From the NCBI GenBank assembly GCA_011046405.1, contig DSAR01000527.1, forward strand, positions 1 to 6,386: a stretch of 6,386 nt of DNA. Direction: 5' to 3'. Made by a program: the position numbers and the translations under genes. The notes beneath the pieces were generated by a model that had not been told where the DNA came from, did not search any database, and saw only the letters and a list, made by a program, of their open reading frames with translations. Source of the DNA: Chloroflexota bacterium (GTDB lineage Bacteria; Chloroflexota; Anaerolineae; B4-G1). Positions 1 to 5,109 of this stretch are shown in pieces. Positions within the stretch are counted from its first letter, which is position 1. Each line of letters begins with the position of its first letter.

Positions 1-1202
1 ATCTCTGGCCTACTGGCCCCTTCCGCTGCGATAGACGTGCTCTCGTCGGGTGGGGCGGGAGTTTGTCTGTCGATACGTCGCTCCGGTTTATCGATCTCCG
101 TGGGGCGTTCGGACGGCGTTCTGGGCGCGACCGCTTCGGTGGACGGGGTGGGTTGCACGGTCTCGTCCGGCGGAATTTCTTCGTGTAGTGGTTTTTGCGC
201 TTTGGACGGTGGTGAGGGTTCCGGCGACGGCGTTTCGTCTATCGTTGGTTGCGCGATGGGTTTTGCCTGAAGGTGGGTTGGCGGGGTCTCGTCGCCGGTC
301 GGTCGAGGCGCGAGTCTCGGTTCTTCCGGTTTCTCCGGACGTCGTTCCCCGGGCGTGGATGGCGTTTTGATCCGGGCTTTCGAGCTCGATCGATCCGGGT
401 TTGCTGCGATTGATTGTTGATCCTCGACCGGCGTCGTCTTTCGTGCCGCTCCTTGCGCCGCTTCCTGCGCCGCTTCCTGCGCCGCTTCCTGCGCCGCTTC
501 CTGTGTTACTATTTCAGCAGGCGGCCTCTCCTCAACCGGCGTCTTGTCGGCCGAGATTATCTCCTCGACCCGGGAGAACAGCCGGGCCGTTCTCGGTTTG
601 GACGGGGTGAGAGGCTCAGTTCCCGGATCGGGCGCGGGCCGGGCTGCGGGCCGGGCTGCGGGCCGGGCTGCGGGCTGGGATGCCGACGGTTTCTGGATTG
701 GCGCGTCGTCATCTGGTGGTGGCAATGGTTGCAGTGGACGAGGTGGGCTCTGTGAGAAAGATGGCGTGCGCCGGGGGGAGGACGGTGTTTCGGGCGGGCT
801 GATCGGTCGGGCCGCTGGACCGTGTTCGGGCAGGACCAGTGCTTCTTCCGCGCTGCCTGTATCGTCTCTCAGGGGAGATGCTTCGGCCTTTTGGGCGCGG
901 TATTTGTCGCCGATGGGCGGGAAGCGGTCGACGATCTCGCCGGAGAAGCGGGCCGTCATCTTCGGCGAGATGGCGCCGACGTCGGGCCGCCACACGACGG
1001 CGCGCTGCACAGATCGCCGGACGCGGCCCACCAACGTGCGGGTGGGGGCGGTCGTCAGCGCCATACCCCGACCGCCGCCCAGCGAGCTGGCGTCGGCTCT
1101 TTGGGCACGCCCACTCAGGCGTCGTCGCGTCCAGGGGGAGAGCGCGCGTTGTATTTGGCGGACCCGTCGGGTCACAGACCGGGCGATGGTGTATGGGGGC
1201 AC
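1..1202 (-). CDS. Long Pro/Glu/Ala/Ser/Thr-rich protein of unknown function (3' end outside window)
   Basis: The frame is open for 400 codons from a GTG at 1202 to the left edge with no stop, while the plus strand here holds only shadow frames. The GTG is one base after the TAA of the second tube gene, suggesting coupling; the first ATG is codon 47 (1064) and has no good Shine-Dalgarno. Residues 1-101 are basic and may be folded (RTLVGRVRRSVQRAVVWRPDVG, MTARFSGEIVDRFPPIGDKY). From there on the sequence is low-complexity and rich in P, E, A, S, T, R and D, predicted disordered, with PAAR-type tetrapeptides at 177-189 (not a PAAR domain) and QEAA x4 at 234-249. I see no signal peptide, membrane segment or catalytic motif. 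In related loci a LysM/spike-adapter gene often follows the tube, but its NPTEY-type motif is not seen. A folded or DUF4157-type domain could lie beyond the edge. Confidence 0.7.
   Translation of the reverse strand, partial: MPPYTIARSVTRRVRQIQRALSPWTRRRLSGRAQRADASSLGGGRGMALTTAPTRTLVGRVRRSVQRAVVWRPDVGAISPKMTARFSGEIVDRFPPIGDKYRAQKAEASPLRDDTGSAEEALVLPEHGPAARPISPPETPSSPRRTPSFSQSPPRPLQPLPPPDDDAPIQKPSASQPAARPAARPAARPAPDPGTEPLTPSKPRTARLFSRVEEIISADKTPVEERPPAEIVTQEAAQEAAQEAAQEAAQGAARKTTPVEDQQSIAANPDRSSSKARIKTPSTPGERRPEKPEEPRLAPRPTGDETPPTHLQAKPIAQPTIDETPSPEPSPPSKAQKPLHEEIPPDETVQPTPSTEAVAPRTPSERPTEIDKPERRIDRQTPAPPDESTSIAAEGASRPE
456..503 (-). repeat. In-frame 12-bp tandem repeat encoding QEAA tetrapeptides
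   Basis: Four exact copies of CGCCGCTTCCTG encode QEAA four times, followed by a degenerate copy (QGAA). The segment is likely a short alpha-helical stretch within the disordered region. The 12-bp period matches the PAAR repeat, suggesting the same slippage mechanism acting on codon-length multiples. Confidence 0.9.
636..674 (-). repeat. In-frame 12-bp tandem repeat encoding PAAR tetrapeptides
   Basis: Three exact copies of GGGCCGGGCTGC plus three bases. On the coding strand this gives P-A-A-R-P-A-A-R-P-A-A-R-P in the disordered region of the long Pro/Glu-rich protein. The resemblance to the name of the PAAR spike domain is a coincidence of letters. Confidence 0.9.
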
Positions 1203-1203
1203 G

Positions 1204-1650
1204 TTACTCGCTTTCTGTTTCTCCGTCCAACATAATGCCGCGATGGGCCAATTGCAGCGTCTCGAGCACGACGTTCTTGCTGTTGGTCTTGAGCGTGGGG
1301 CCTTTCCAGGCCAGGGGGTAGGCGTCGATCAGGTTCCACCGTTGGACCTCGTTGCCGGTGACGTCGAAGAGGATGATGGAGACGTTCCGCCGGTCGACCC
1401 GTCCATCCAGCACGCCTTGTTGGCACCAGGCCCAGATCATGCCCGATAGATCGACCCCGCGCGTCAACGTGACGTTGGCGTAATCCATCCGTTCGGGCAA
1501 TTGGTGGACGTAGTTGTTGACGCCGCCCTCTTTGTATTTGTAGACCTTCCATTTCATACCCAGACCTTTGCATTCCAGGAACGCGCCCTCAATGATGCCC
1601 TCAATCTCCACGTGAAATCTAAAGGCAGGGAGCGGATCGATATGCGCCAT
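1204..1650 (-). CDS. Inner tube protein 2 (eCIS tail tube, Pvc5/Afp5-like)
   Basis: 148 residues. It shares the tube scaffold with the first tube gene: DPLPAFRFHVEIEG, GAFLECKGLGMKW, HQLPERMDYANVTLTRGVD, NVSIILFDVTGNEVQRWNLIDAYPLAWKGPTLKTNSKNVVLETLQLAHRG. In Afp/PVC particles the Afp5/Pvc5-type tube forms the layer near the baseplate and adapts the tube to the spike. The position of this copy, second and downstream of the small assembly genes, fits that role. The ATG at 1650 has GAGGAG 6 nt upstream. Overall identity to the first tube protein appears low outside the motifs. Its TAA is separated by a single base from the GTG of the next gene, so translation is probably coupled. Confidence 0.93.
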   Translation of the reverse strand: MAHIDPLPAFRFHVEIEGIIEGAFLECKGLGMKWKVYKYKEGGVNNYVHQLPERMDYANVTLTRGVDLSGMIWAWCQQGVLDGRVDRRNVSIILFDVTGNEVQRWNLIDAYPLAWKGPTLKTNSKNVVLETLQLAHRGIMLDGETESE

Positions 1651-1672
1651 AACACTCTCCTCACCAACTTCC

Positions 1673-1790
1673 CAATCTACCGATTTACCAATCTACCGAT
1701 TTACCAATTCCCAGTCTACCAATACACCAGTTCCCAGTTTACCAATCTACCAATTTCCCAGTCTACCGGTCTACTAACCTACCGACTCAC
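1673..1790 (-). repeat. Degenerate intergenic 8-bp array (CAATCTAC/CGATTTAC family)
   Basis: About fifteen units of 7-9 bp, mostly octamers, such as CAATCTAC, CGATTTAC, CAATTCCC, AGTCTAC and CGGTCTAC, fill the gap between the DUF5908-like gene and the second tube gene. The family is the same as that of the array at 1983-2067. On the mRNA strand the units read GTAGATTG and GTAAATCG, giving frequent TAG and TAA in all frames. The Shine-Dalgarno of the second tube gene (GAGGAG) lies just downstream, outside the array. Confidence 0.85.
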
Positions 1791-1966
1791 CAACCCGCCA
1801 GCCGCTCACGCTCCAAAACTAACTCCTGCTTGAGCACTTCGATCACCTTCCGGGCCAGCGCGTCCAGCTCCTGATCGTTCAAATTGACCTCTGCCTCCCT
1901 TGACGTGTCCTCAACGCGCTCTCCGAAGGAGGGGAATATCTCGTTGTCCTGGATAACGATCGGCAT
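1787..1966 (-). CDS. DUF5908-like 59-residue eCIS protein
   Basis: The protein begins MPIVIQDNEIFPSFGE and ends in a charged helix (LNDQELDALARKVIEVLKQELVLERERLAGW). Small eCIS proteins of the DUF5908 type share the MPIxIxEL opening and a C-terminal amphipathic helix ending in Arg/Lys, and lie near tube genes; their role is not established. The ATG at 1966 is chosen because GGAGG stands 6 nt upstream. A longer open frame to 2038 runs into the repeat array and encodes only repeat sequence (IGRPVPIYQYTDTP), so it is not a real N-terminus. The gene is bracketed on both sides by arrays of the same octamer family, and its TGA stop lies inside the left one. The gene is convincing; the family name is tentative. 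Confidence 0.65.
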   Translation of the reverse strand: MPIVIQDNEIFPSFGERVEDTSREAEVNLNDQELDALARKVIEVLKQELVLERERLAGW

Positions 1967-1982
1967 ACGAAGCCTCCGTGTC

Positions 1983-2067
1983 GGTGTGTCGGTATATTGG
2001 TATATTGGTACCGGTCTACCAATATACCGGTCTACCAATCTACCGGTTTACCAATCTACCGGTCTAC
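1983..2067 (-). repeat. Intergenic 8-bp array (CAATCTAC/CGGTCTAC family) with an orientation switch
   Basis: From 2012 to 2067 seven octamers alternate CGGTCTAC or CGGTTTAC with CAATCTAC or CAATATAC. From 1983 to 2006 the units read the opposite way (GGTGTGTC, GGTATATT, GGTATATT), so the array flips direction at about 2010. On the mRNA strand most right-hand units contain TAG or TAA. It fills the gap between the DUF6760-like and DUF5908-like genes and supplies the stop of the former. Confidence 0.85.
1999..2028 (-). promoter_or_regulatory. Perfect 12-bp hairpin at the array inversion point
   Basis: GGTATATTGGTA (1999-2010) and TACCAATATACC (2017-2028) are exact reverse complements around a 6-nt loop. 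The mRNA could form a 12-bp stem here, about 33 nt upstream of the ATG at 1966 and outside its Shine-Dalgarno. No U-tract follows it, so it is not a canonical terminator. It may only be a by-product of the inverted array. Confidence 0.6.
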
Positions 2068-2267
2068 CGATCTGCCAGCCTGCGATTGATGTGGGCGATC
2101 TCGTCTACCCAGCGCTGCCGCTCGGGATGTTCGAGGTTCAGGATCTCTTCTCGCGGCCAATGAAAATGGTAGGAAATATAGGCTACCTCCTCGTAGAGCC
2201 GGTCGAGGGGGTAGCCGCTTATTCCCCCCCCAGGTTGGCCAAATCCACCTCGATCTCGTGCTGGCAT
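2064..2267 (-). CDS. DUF6760-like small eCIS protein, possible -1 frameshift extension of the upstream gene
   Basis: The conserved core is GYPLDRLYEEVAYISYHFHWPREEILNLEHPERQRWVDEI, a pattern typical of DUF6760 proteins in eCIS loci. The HFHWPxxExLxLxxxERxxW segment also resembles phage P2 GpE-type proteins (E' product), which are made as frameshift extensions of a tail assembly chaperone. Independent starts would be the ATG at 2267 or a GTG at 2276. Neither has a clear Shine-Dalgarno, and both lie inside the upstream gene, encoding a non-conserved Gly/Arg-rich lead-in (MPARDRGGFGQPGG) before the core. This favours expression by -1 frameshifting, with the core joined at about 2225. The TAG stop lies at the edge of the next repeat array. 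The real coding region is well supported; the mode of expression is the open point. Confidence 0.75.
   Translation of the reverse strand: MPARDRGGFGQPGGGISGYPLDRLYEEVAYISYHFHWPREEILNLEHPERQRWVDEIAHINRRLADR
2181..2251 (-). promoter_or_regulatory. Predicted programmed -1 ribosomal frameshift site (G GGG GGG)
   Basis: Reading the mRNA strand, three elements are aligned. An SD-like GAGGTG is at 2251-2246. A slippery heptamer G GGG GGG is at 2231-2225, in the correct phase for the chaperone-like gene, 14 nt after the SD-like element. A hairpin is at 2216-2181 with 12-nt arms (GGCTACCCCCTC / GAGGAGGTAGCC, 11 of 12 paired) and a 12-nt loop, starting 8 nt after the heptamer. The zero-frame stop TAA (2221-2219) lies in the spacer. 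A -1 slip would continue into the DUF6760-like frame, giving ...DLANLGG-GISGYPLDRLYEE... and a fusion of about 174 residues from the 2587 start. The arrangement matches dnaX-type and tail-chaperone frameshift sites. The elements are visible; frameshifting itself is inferred. Confidence 0.6.
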
Positions 2268-2587
2268 TCCGGGCACGTCACCGAGATCGTCGTCACGCCC
2301 TCTTCGTTGATGCGGCGGTAGAAGGCCTGGAGATAGGCCAGGTCGGCCGCGAATAGATCCTCGATCACGCGGGTGGTGACGCGGGGCAGCGTACCCAGTT
2401 GGACGATCACGCGGGAAAGCAGGATGATGATCAGGTAGGCGTCGTTGGCCCGCACCCGTAGATCACGCAGCGGGGCGATCTCGTCCATCGCCGTCGCCAG
2501 GCGCATGACGCCCTTCTTGTGGACGGCGCCCTCTTTGTCCACGTATCCGCGCGGCAGCGTAAACTCAAATTCAGTCTGCAAGCTCAT
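2219..2587 (-). CDS. Small tail-assembly-chaperone-like eCIS protein (TCPEC motif)
   Basis: About 122 residues, starting MSLQTEFEFTLPRGYVD. The layout (two beta strands, then a mostly helical part: MRLATAMDEIAPL, NDAYLIIILLSRVIVQLG, VTTRVIEDLFAADLAYLQAFYRRINE) resembles phage tail assembly chaperones, in which an 'LRxxTxxD' strand region precedes helices and an 'AxDxxxLQ' segment. The C-terminus has a single TCPEC motif, possibly half of a metal site. It lies after a tube gene, where phages place their chaperones. The start is uncertain: the in-frame ATG at 2623 lies in the heptamer array without a Shine-Dalgarno; the ATG at 2587 directly abuts GAGGAG, which is too close; a TTG at 2581 has ideal 6-nt spacing. 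The ATG at 2587 is chosen as a compromise. The last codons contain the G8 run of a likely frameshift site. Confidence 0.75.
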   Translation of the reverse strand: MSLQTEFEFTLPRGYVDKEGAVHKKGVMRLATAMDEIAPLRDLRVRANDAYLIIILLSRVIVQLGTLPRVTTRVIEDLFAADLAYLQAFYRRINEEGVTTISVTCPECQHEIEVDLANLGGE

Positions 2588-2611
2588 CTCCTCATTTGTT
2601 ATTTGTGACTT

Positions 2612-2687
2612 GTCATTCGTCATTCGTCATTCGTCATTCGTCATTCGTCATTCGTCATTCGTCATTCGTCATTCGTCATTCGTCATT
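2612..2687 (-). repeat. Perfect heptamer array (GTCATTC x10, partial 11th)
   Basis: Ten identical copies of GTCATTC, plus six bases of an eleventh, stand between the first tube gene and the small assembly gene. On the mRNA strand the unit reads GAATGAC, so each copy supplies an ATG overlapping a TGA. The perfect copy identity contrasts with the degenerate arrays elsewhere in the window and suggests recent expansion. The array ends about 25 bp before the likely start of the downstream gene. Confidence 0.95.
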
Positions 2688-2696
2688 AACGGGGGG

Positions 2697-2747
2697 GAGT
2701 CCCGGGACGCGGCGCGACGGATGTCCCGCCACGTCCACCTGGGACTC
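2697..2747 (-). promoter_or_regulatory. Three-part intergenic hairpin downstream of the first tube gene
   Basis: The 51-nt segment can fold into an interrupted stem on the mRNA strand: GAGTCCC pairs with GGGACTC (outer, 7 bp), GGACG with CGTCC (5 bp) and GGCG with CGCC (4 bp), separated by short internal loops and closed by a 12-nt apical loop. There is no U-tract after it, so it is not a canonical intrinsic terminator. It could stabilise the tube mRNA or reduce read-through into the assembly genes. The function is inferred; the pairing is seen in the sequence. Confidence 0.5.
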
Positions 2748-2760
2748 ACCCTTATTCAGT

Positions 2761-3222
2761 TTACGACGTGCGTTCCATGCCCTCGTGCACGATCGTCATT
2801 TCCTCCACACCGTACTCGTTGCTGTCCGACTTGGGCGTCGGGCCGGAAACTTTGGAGGGCCAGGCGTTGACCAGGTCCCAACGGGCCACGTCTTGCCCGT
2901 TGGTGTCCATCATAACGACGGAACAATTGGCGCGGGCCTGATCCATCTGCCCTTCTTCTACCGCCTGCCGCCAGTCCCAGATGCCCAGGTTGTCGGTGAT
3001 GCCCCGTTTCAGGGTGACGTCCTCCCACTTCAGGCGTCCCGGGATTTTCTGGACGACGGCTCTGCCCTGATCGTCGACGACCTTGTGTTCGACGACCTCG
3101 TGTTCCGAGCCGATGCCGCTGCATTCGACGAAGTAGCCGGTGACGTCCACCGGTCCATCGATCTCAATTCTAAATTGATAACCGACAAGCGGGTCTGAAT
3201 CTCTTCCTGCTGGTGTAGCCAT
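2761..3222 (-). CDS. Inner tube protein 1 (eCIS tail tube, Pvc1/Afp1-like, T4 gp19 fold)
   Basis: The 153-residue protein is the usual length for an eCIS tube subunit. Recognisable features are DPLVGYQFRIEIDG near the N-terminus, GYFVECSGIG, the KIPGRLKWEDVTLKRG loop and strand, WDWRQAV, and the C-terminal NAWPSKVSGPTPKSDSNEYGVEEMTIVHEG, all typical of the phage T4 gp19-like tube family (Hcp-related fold). Hexameric rings of this protein stack to form the injection tube inside the sheath. The ATG at 3222 is preceded by TAGGAGGT with about 9 nt spacing. It is paralogous to the second tube gene at 1204-1650, sharing the DPL-F-F-hEI-G, hxECxGhG and VTLxRG patterns. The gap to the sheath gene is only 43 bp, so co-transcription is very likely. 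Confidence 0.95.
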   Translation of the reverse strand: MATPAGRDSDPLVGYQFRIEIDGPVDVTGYFVECSGIGSEHEVVEHKVVDDQGRAVVQKIPGRLKWEDVTLKRGITDNLGIWDWRQAVEEGQMDQARANCSVVMMDTNGQDVARWDLVNAWPSKVSGPTPKSDSNEYGVEEMTIVHEGMERTS

Positions 3223-3265
3223 AATCGTTTACCTCCTAGAGTGTTGTTTTATCCCTGAAATAGGG

Positions 3266-4906
3266 CTATTCCTCACCGCCTTCACCACCGCCGGCCGCTG
3301 CGCCGCCGCCGGCCCATTGGGTGATGCGGAAGATGACGAACTCGGCCGGTTTGACCGGCGCCAGGCCGATCTCGATGACCAGCCGGCCCAGGTCGCGGGA
3401 TTCGGGCGGGTTCAGTTCCTCGTCGCACTTGACGTAGAAGGCCTGGTCGGGCGATGAACCGAACAGCGCGCCGGAGCGCCAGATGGTGGTCAGGAAAGCG
3501 CTCACGTCCCGGCGGACGCGGGCCCATAGGCGGGGCGTGTTCGGCTCGAAGACGACCCACATCGTGCCCCGCTCGATCGACTTCTCCACGAAGTTGAACA
3601 GCCGGCGGACGTTGACGTACCGCCAGGCGGCGTTCTGCGACAGTGTCCGCGCGCCCCAGGCCCGGATTCCCATGCCGGGGAAGGCCCGGATGCAGTTGAC
3701 GCCGTTGGGGTTCAGGATGTCCTGCTCTCGTTGGGTGACGTTGTAGGCCAGGCCGGTGGCGCCGCGCACGACCTCGTTGGCCGGTGCTTTGTGGACGCCG
3801 CGTTCTCCATCGGTGCGCGCCCACAGGCCGGCTATATGGCCCGCTGGCGGGATCTGCACCGTGCGATTCTTCACCGGGTCCTGGACCTGAATCCACGGAT
3901 AGTAGAGGGCGGCGTAGCTCGAATCGTAGGCGGCGACGTCGACCCGCCACTTGCGCATCTCCTGGGGCGTCATATTGGGGGGCGGGTCCAGGATCGCGAC
4001 CCGATCGCCCAGGCGCTCGCAGTGGGCGACGACCATCGTCTGAACCGCCTTGATCATATCCAGGTCGAGGGGCTTGTCCGGCGTGGGCGTCATCAGGTCA
4101 GGCACGCAGACGATGGTGATATCGTCCAGGGCCTCCAATCCTTCCACACCTGTCCGCTCGCTCACGTCGCCCTGGAAATCGCCCGCGGACGGCGGGGCCA
4201 GCAGCTTGGTGTCGATCTGGAGCGTCTGCTCCTGGGTGCGGGGCCACAACTCGGCCAGGGGGACGTCGGTTTCTGGAACGACGAGCTCGATCCACTGGGG
4301 CAACTTGTTCTCTTGATAGGCGACACGCACTTGCTGGACGTCGTCCCCTTCCACCTGGGTCAGGGTGACGTCGCGCAGCACCTCCTCGACGCCCCAGTTC
4401 CCGCCGGCCCGTTCTCGTTCGACGGTGACGGTGAAGTGGGCGGGGGGCTTGTCGCCTTTCTTGGGCTTGCTCGCTTCCACGCCCAGGTCCGGCGAGTCGA
4501 CTTTGACCCGCAGGCGCAGGCCAGCGAGGCCAGCCTCCTTGGCCCGGACGATCAACTGGGGCTTGCCCTCGGCGTTGAGCAACACGGCCTGGGCCTTGGG
4601 CATGGTCTTGACACTGAGCACGTAGCAGCGGCGACCGCCGTTCTGGAAGAAGCCGTACACCGCTTGGGGCAGGTAGGCGCCGTCGGTGAAGCCCCCGAAA
4701 CGCTCGACGAACTGGGTCCAGTTGGTCACCAGCGTCGGTGTATTGAGCATATCGCGTGTCACCCACCCGCCATCTACCCGCTCCCGGAGCTGTGCTTTCT
4801 CGGTGAATCCCACGAAGGCGGGCATCGCTGTGCCGACTCCTTCGATGGGCTTGGCGCCGGTATCTACCTCTTCGACATAGACGCCTGGGGATAGATATTC
4901 TGGCAT
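3266..4906 (-). CDS. Contractile tail sheath protein (eCIS sheath, Pvc2-4/Afp2-4-like)
   Basis: The 546-residue protein begins with the sheath hallmark PEYLSPGVYVEEVDTG, followed by PAFVGFTE. The C-terminal sheath domain starts at about residue 402 with GVNCIRAFPGMGIRAWGART, then RYVNVRRLFNFVEKSIERG, WVVFEPNTPRLW and EIGLAPVKPAEFVIFRI, all strongly conserved in phage and eCIS sheaths. Residues from about 100 to 260 are a variable, charged insertion expected on the outer surface. The protein ends in a Gly/Ala/Glu-rich tail (AGGGAAAGGGEGGEE). Subunits polymerise around the inner tube and their contraction drives injection. The ATG at 4906 has a strong AGGAGG about 9 nt upstream, consistent with high expression. 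Only one sheath gene is visible, whereas Afp and PVC carry three; others could lie outside the window. The tube gene follows after 43 bp. Confidence 0.97.
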   Translation of the reverse strand: MPEYLSPGVYVEEVDTGAKPIEGVGTAMPAFVGFTEKAQLRERVDGGWVTRDMLNTPTLVTNWTQFVERFGGFTDGAYLPQAVYGFFQNGGRRCYVLSVKTMPKAQAVLLNAEGKPQLIVRAKEAGLAGLRLRVKVDSPDLGVEASKPKKGDKPPAHFTVTVERERAGGNWGVEEVLRDVTLTQVEGDDVQQVRVAYQENKLPQWIELVVPETDVPLAELWPRTQEQTLQIDTKLLAPPSAGDFQGDVSERTGVEGLEALDDITIVCVPDLMTPTPDKPLDLDMIKAVQTMVVAHCERLGDRVAILDPPPNMTPQEMRKWRVDVAAYDSSYAALYYPWIQVQDPVKNRTVQIPPAGHIAGLWARTDGERGVHKAPANEVVRGATGLAYNVTQREQDILNPNGVNCIRAFPGMGIRAWGARTLSQNAAWRYVNVRRLFNFVEKSIERGTMWVVFEPNTPRLWARVRRDVSAFLTTIWRSGALFGSSPDQAFYVKCDEELNPPESRDLGRLVIEIGLAPVKPAEFVIFRITQWAGGGAAAGGGEGGEE

Positions 4907-5001
4907 GGCAAATTACCTCCTCATTCTGAAAATCTCTTGATAGCTGCTCGTTTTTCTCACGTCGTGTACTTCTCTTTGTCCCGTCGAGCCTCCTTTTCCG
5001 T

Positions 5002-5103
5002 GTATCGCTGATCGCGTATCGCGTATCGCTTCTCAATCCTCAATTCTTAATCCTTAATTCTTAATCCTTAATCCTCAATTCTCAATCCTCAATCCTCAAT
5101 CCT
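5002..5103 (-). repeat. Two adjacent intergenic heptamer arrays upstream of the sheath gene
   Basis: At 5002-5029 there are four 7-bp units (plus GTATCGC, TGATCGC, GTATCGC, GTATCGC). At 5034-5103 there are ten more 7-bp units, CAATCCT or variants (CAATTCT, TAATCCT, TAATTCT). On the mRNA strand every unit of the second array carries TGA or TAA at its junction. The gap between the DUF4255 and sheath genes is about 203 bp and also holds a purine-rich leader. I could not identify a convincing promoter in it. Confidence 0.85.
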
Positions 5104-5109
5104 CAGCCC

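Noticed and set aside
636..674. A PAAR spike-tip domain
   Set aside because: The letters PAAR appear only as a low-complexity tetrapeptide repeat; no PAAR-domain beta structure or conserved His/Cys residues are present.
709..993. A 94-codon minus-strand frame rich in Arg and Pro
   Set aside because: It overlaps the 400-codon frame in another phase, has no Shine-Dalgarno, and looks like a shifted reading of the disordered region.
544..1449. A 301-codon plus-strand open frame at the left end
   Set aside because: It runs through the second tube gene and mirrors the Pro/Glu-rich minus-strand frame; its composition (Gly/Arg/Ser-rich) is what the complement of that gene would give.
1787..2038. 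A longer version of the DUF5908-like protein starting at 2038
   Set aside because: The extra 24 residues are translated octamer repeats; the ATG at 1966 has a proper GGAGG 6 nt upstream.
1673..2687. A CRISPR array, suggested by the regular short repeats
   Set aside because: The units are 7-8 bp in direct tandem with no 25-40 bp repeats and no unique spacers.
2445..3198. Plus-strand frames with HSSFVIR repeats
   Set aside because: The repeats are just the heptamer array read on the non-coding strand, with shadows of neighbouring genes on each side.
3250..3268. An intrinsic terminator between the sheath and first tube genes (CCCTATTTCAGGG)
   Set aside because: The stem is only 4 bp and no U-tract follows; the tube gene needs read-through from the sheath gene.
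3731..4894. A 387-codon plus-strand open frame opposite the sheath gene
   Set aside because: It is the antisense shadow of a confidently identified sheath gene in GC-rich DNA; the translation (GQAGGAAHDLVGRCFVDAA...) has no recognisable domain.
4907..5030. A sigma-70 type promoter in front of the sheath gene
   Set aside because: TATCAA-like and TCGACG-like hexamers exist on the minus strand but without a correctly spaced partner close to consensus.
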